Position numbers and translations under genes: made by a program
The notes under the pieces: generated by a model
Told to the model about the DNA's origin: nothing
The model's database searches: none
What the model saw: the letters and a program-made list of their open reading frames with translations, nothing else
Shown here: piece by piece, positions 55,584 to 56,448 of the stretch
Layout of the letters: the number at the start of each line of letters is the position of its first letter
Numbering within the stretch: position 1 is the first letter of the stretch
Assembly (NCBI RefSeq): GCF_029238675.1
Contig: NZ_JAQWFR010000012.1
Location: 1-56,448, forward strand
DNA: 56,448 nt
Direction: 5' to 3'
From: Oceanicoccus sp.
GTDB lineage: Bacteria > Pseudomonadota > Gammaproteobacteria > Pseudomonadales > Dasaniaceae

Positions 55584-56447
55584 CTATGTATTAGCCTTTA
55601 GGTCGCTAGGGAGATAATCAAGCCAGGAGGCTACATGGCTATTTTGAATAAGGGCGTATGTGTTTTTAATTTCGAGACTATATTGGCTAATAAGGTGTGA
55701 AAGTATTTCGCTCGGTAACTGTAGCTTTTTAGTGTCTCCCCATACCATTTTTTTGATGATGCTTTCATTCCATTGGTTGTCGATGTCGATAATGTCGCTG
55801 ATTTTAGCCAGGAAGTCGTTGGGTGATTGGCAAAGCTGGTCGTAGGTTAATACGTGAAAGTTGGTGAAGTATTGCTTCCACAAAGGAATAATACGTGTGT
55901 ATTCGCTACATAAAGTAATTTGAGGTGAGTTAAGCGTGGTTATAATCTTAGAGTAGTTTTCAGGCGCTACTTCTAGACCGTGGTATCTGCACAGCATTTT
56001 TGCTGCTGACCAAGATCGTTCAATCGGGTTTCTAATAATGAATATGACAGGGGTGTTAGTACCGATAACTTCGGAGGCATATTTTACACCTCGCTCATCC
56101 ATTGTTGAGTAACCAGGGGTCATGTCACCACATTTTTGTCCCTGTTTGAATTCCTCGGTAAATAGGCTTTGGTACCATTTCTTTTCCAGGCCTAAATCAT
56201 AGTATCGTCTCAACCAGCGTAATTCTTTGTAGCTGAATCTTTTCAGTGCCTGCCAGTACATGTCGTTGGCTTTGGGGATGGGTAGGCCCCACTTCCCAAT
56301 AAGTTGATCATTCATACATACGCGGTTGAAATAGTGGAATTCTTTAATGGGCGGGGACCAAACTTGATGGTGTTTTGCAAGGTTTTCATATAGCCAGGTG
56401 GTGCCGCTTTTTTGGGTGCCAATACATAAAAAATCCGGTTTTGACAT
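55584..56447 (-). CDS. Sulfotransferase
   Basis: The 287-residue cytosolic-type enzyme uses PAPS as donor. The 5'-phosphosulfate loop is GTQKSGTTWL (~8-17, with the catalytic Lys) and the 3'-phosphate motif is RNPIERSWSAAKM (~137-149). It likely sulfates an EPS sugar or a lipid-linked repeat. The start codon (56445-56447) is at the window edge, so its upstream signals are not visible and a longer form cannot be excluded. Confidence 0.88.
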   Translation of the reverse strand: MSKPDFLCIGTQKSGTTWLYENLAKHHQVWSPPIKEFHYFNRVCMNDQLIGKWGLPIPKANDMYWQALKRFSYKELRWLRRYYDLGLEKKWYQSLFTEEFKQGQKCGDMTPGYSTMDERGVKYASEVIGTNTPVIFIIRNPIERSWSAAKMLCRYHGLEVAPENYSKIITTLNSPQITLCSEYTRIIPLWKQYFTNFHVLTYDQLCQSPNDFLAKISDIIDIDNQWNESIIKKMVWGDTKKLQLPSEILSHLISQYSLEIKNTYALIQNSHVASWLDYLPSDLKANT

Positions 56448-56448
56448 T

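Overview
The window is a chromosomal segment of a gammaproteobacterium, probably an environmental or marine member of the Cellvibrionales/Spongiibacteraceae type. The family-level guess is inference from gene content. The evidence is the complete S10-spc-alpha ribosomal protein cluster in gammaproteobacterial order behind tuf, the rplQ ... uvrA-ssb neighbourhood, the adjacent fabA-fabB pair, and a large exosortase-associated exopolysaccharide (EPS) locus.

Layout. 1-116 is the 3' end of tuf. 117-794 is a long spacer with a terminator, two palindromic repeat elements and the S10 promoter. 795-15028 holds 29 genes: 27 ribosomal protein genes plus secY and rpoA. 15293-24699 is housekeeping: an Hfq-family gene, a small ABM-domain protein, a tandem universal stress protein, uvrA, ssb, a degenerate RmlD-like protein, moaB, moeA, fabB and fabA. 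25519-31555 makes sugar nucleotides: UDP-glucose dehydrogenase, ManC, GalU, ManB and UDP-glucuronate 4-epimerase, giving UDP-Glc, UDP-GlcA, UDP-GalA and GDP-Man.

From 31855 to the right edge is an exosortase-type EPS locus. It encodes the priming sugar transferase, Wza-like export lipoprotein, Wzz-like chain-length protein, a CpsD/BY-kinase homologue with a broken P-loop, an outer-membrane beta-barrel, a one-module A-T-TE NRPS-like protein, an exosortase-EpsI fusion, two CE4 deacetylases and a FemAB-like acyltransferase. It continues with two GT4 and one GT2 glycosyltransferases, an ATP-grasp ligase, a secreted lyase-like protein, a glutamine amidotransferase of asparagine synthase type, a Wzy/WaaL-type ligase, a Wzx flippase and a sulfotransferase. 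Together these could build, polymerise, export and chemically decorate (deacetylate, amidate or aminoacylate, sulfate) a surface polysaccharide. No PEP-CTERM protein, the usual exosortase substrate, is visible here.

Most notable points: (i) an amino-acid-activating A-T-TE protein close to a FemAB homologue whose N-terminus looks like the seryl-tRNA synthetase coiled-coil arm, which suggests an aminoacyl-modified EPS; (ii) a BY-kinase relative without the Walker A lysine and tyrosine tail; (iii) two 103-bp palindromic MITE-like elements in opposite orientation, one with a 19-bp tandem expansion of its terminus; (iv) an Hfq-like gene outside its usual miaA-hfq context; (v) an RmlD-family protein that has lost both its nucleotide-binding and catalytic motifs.
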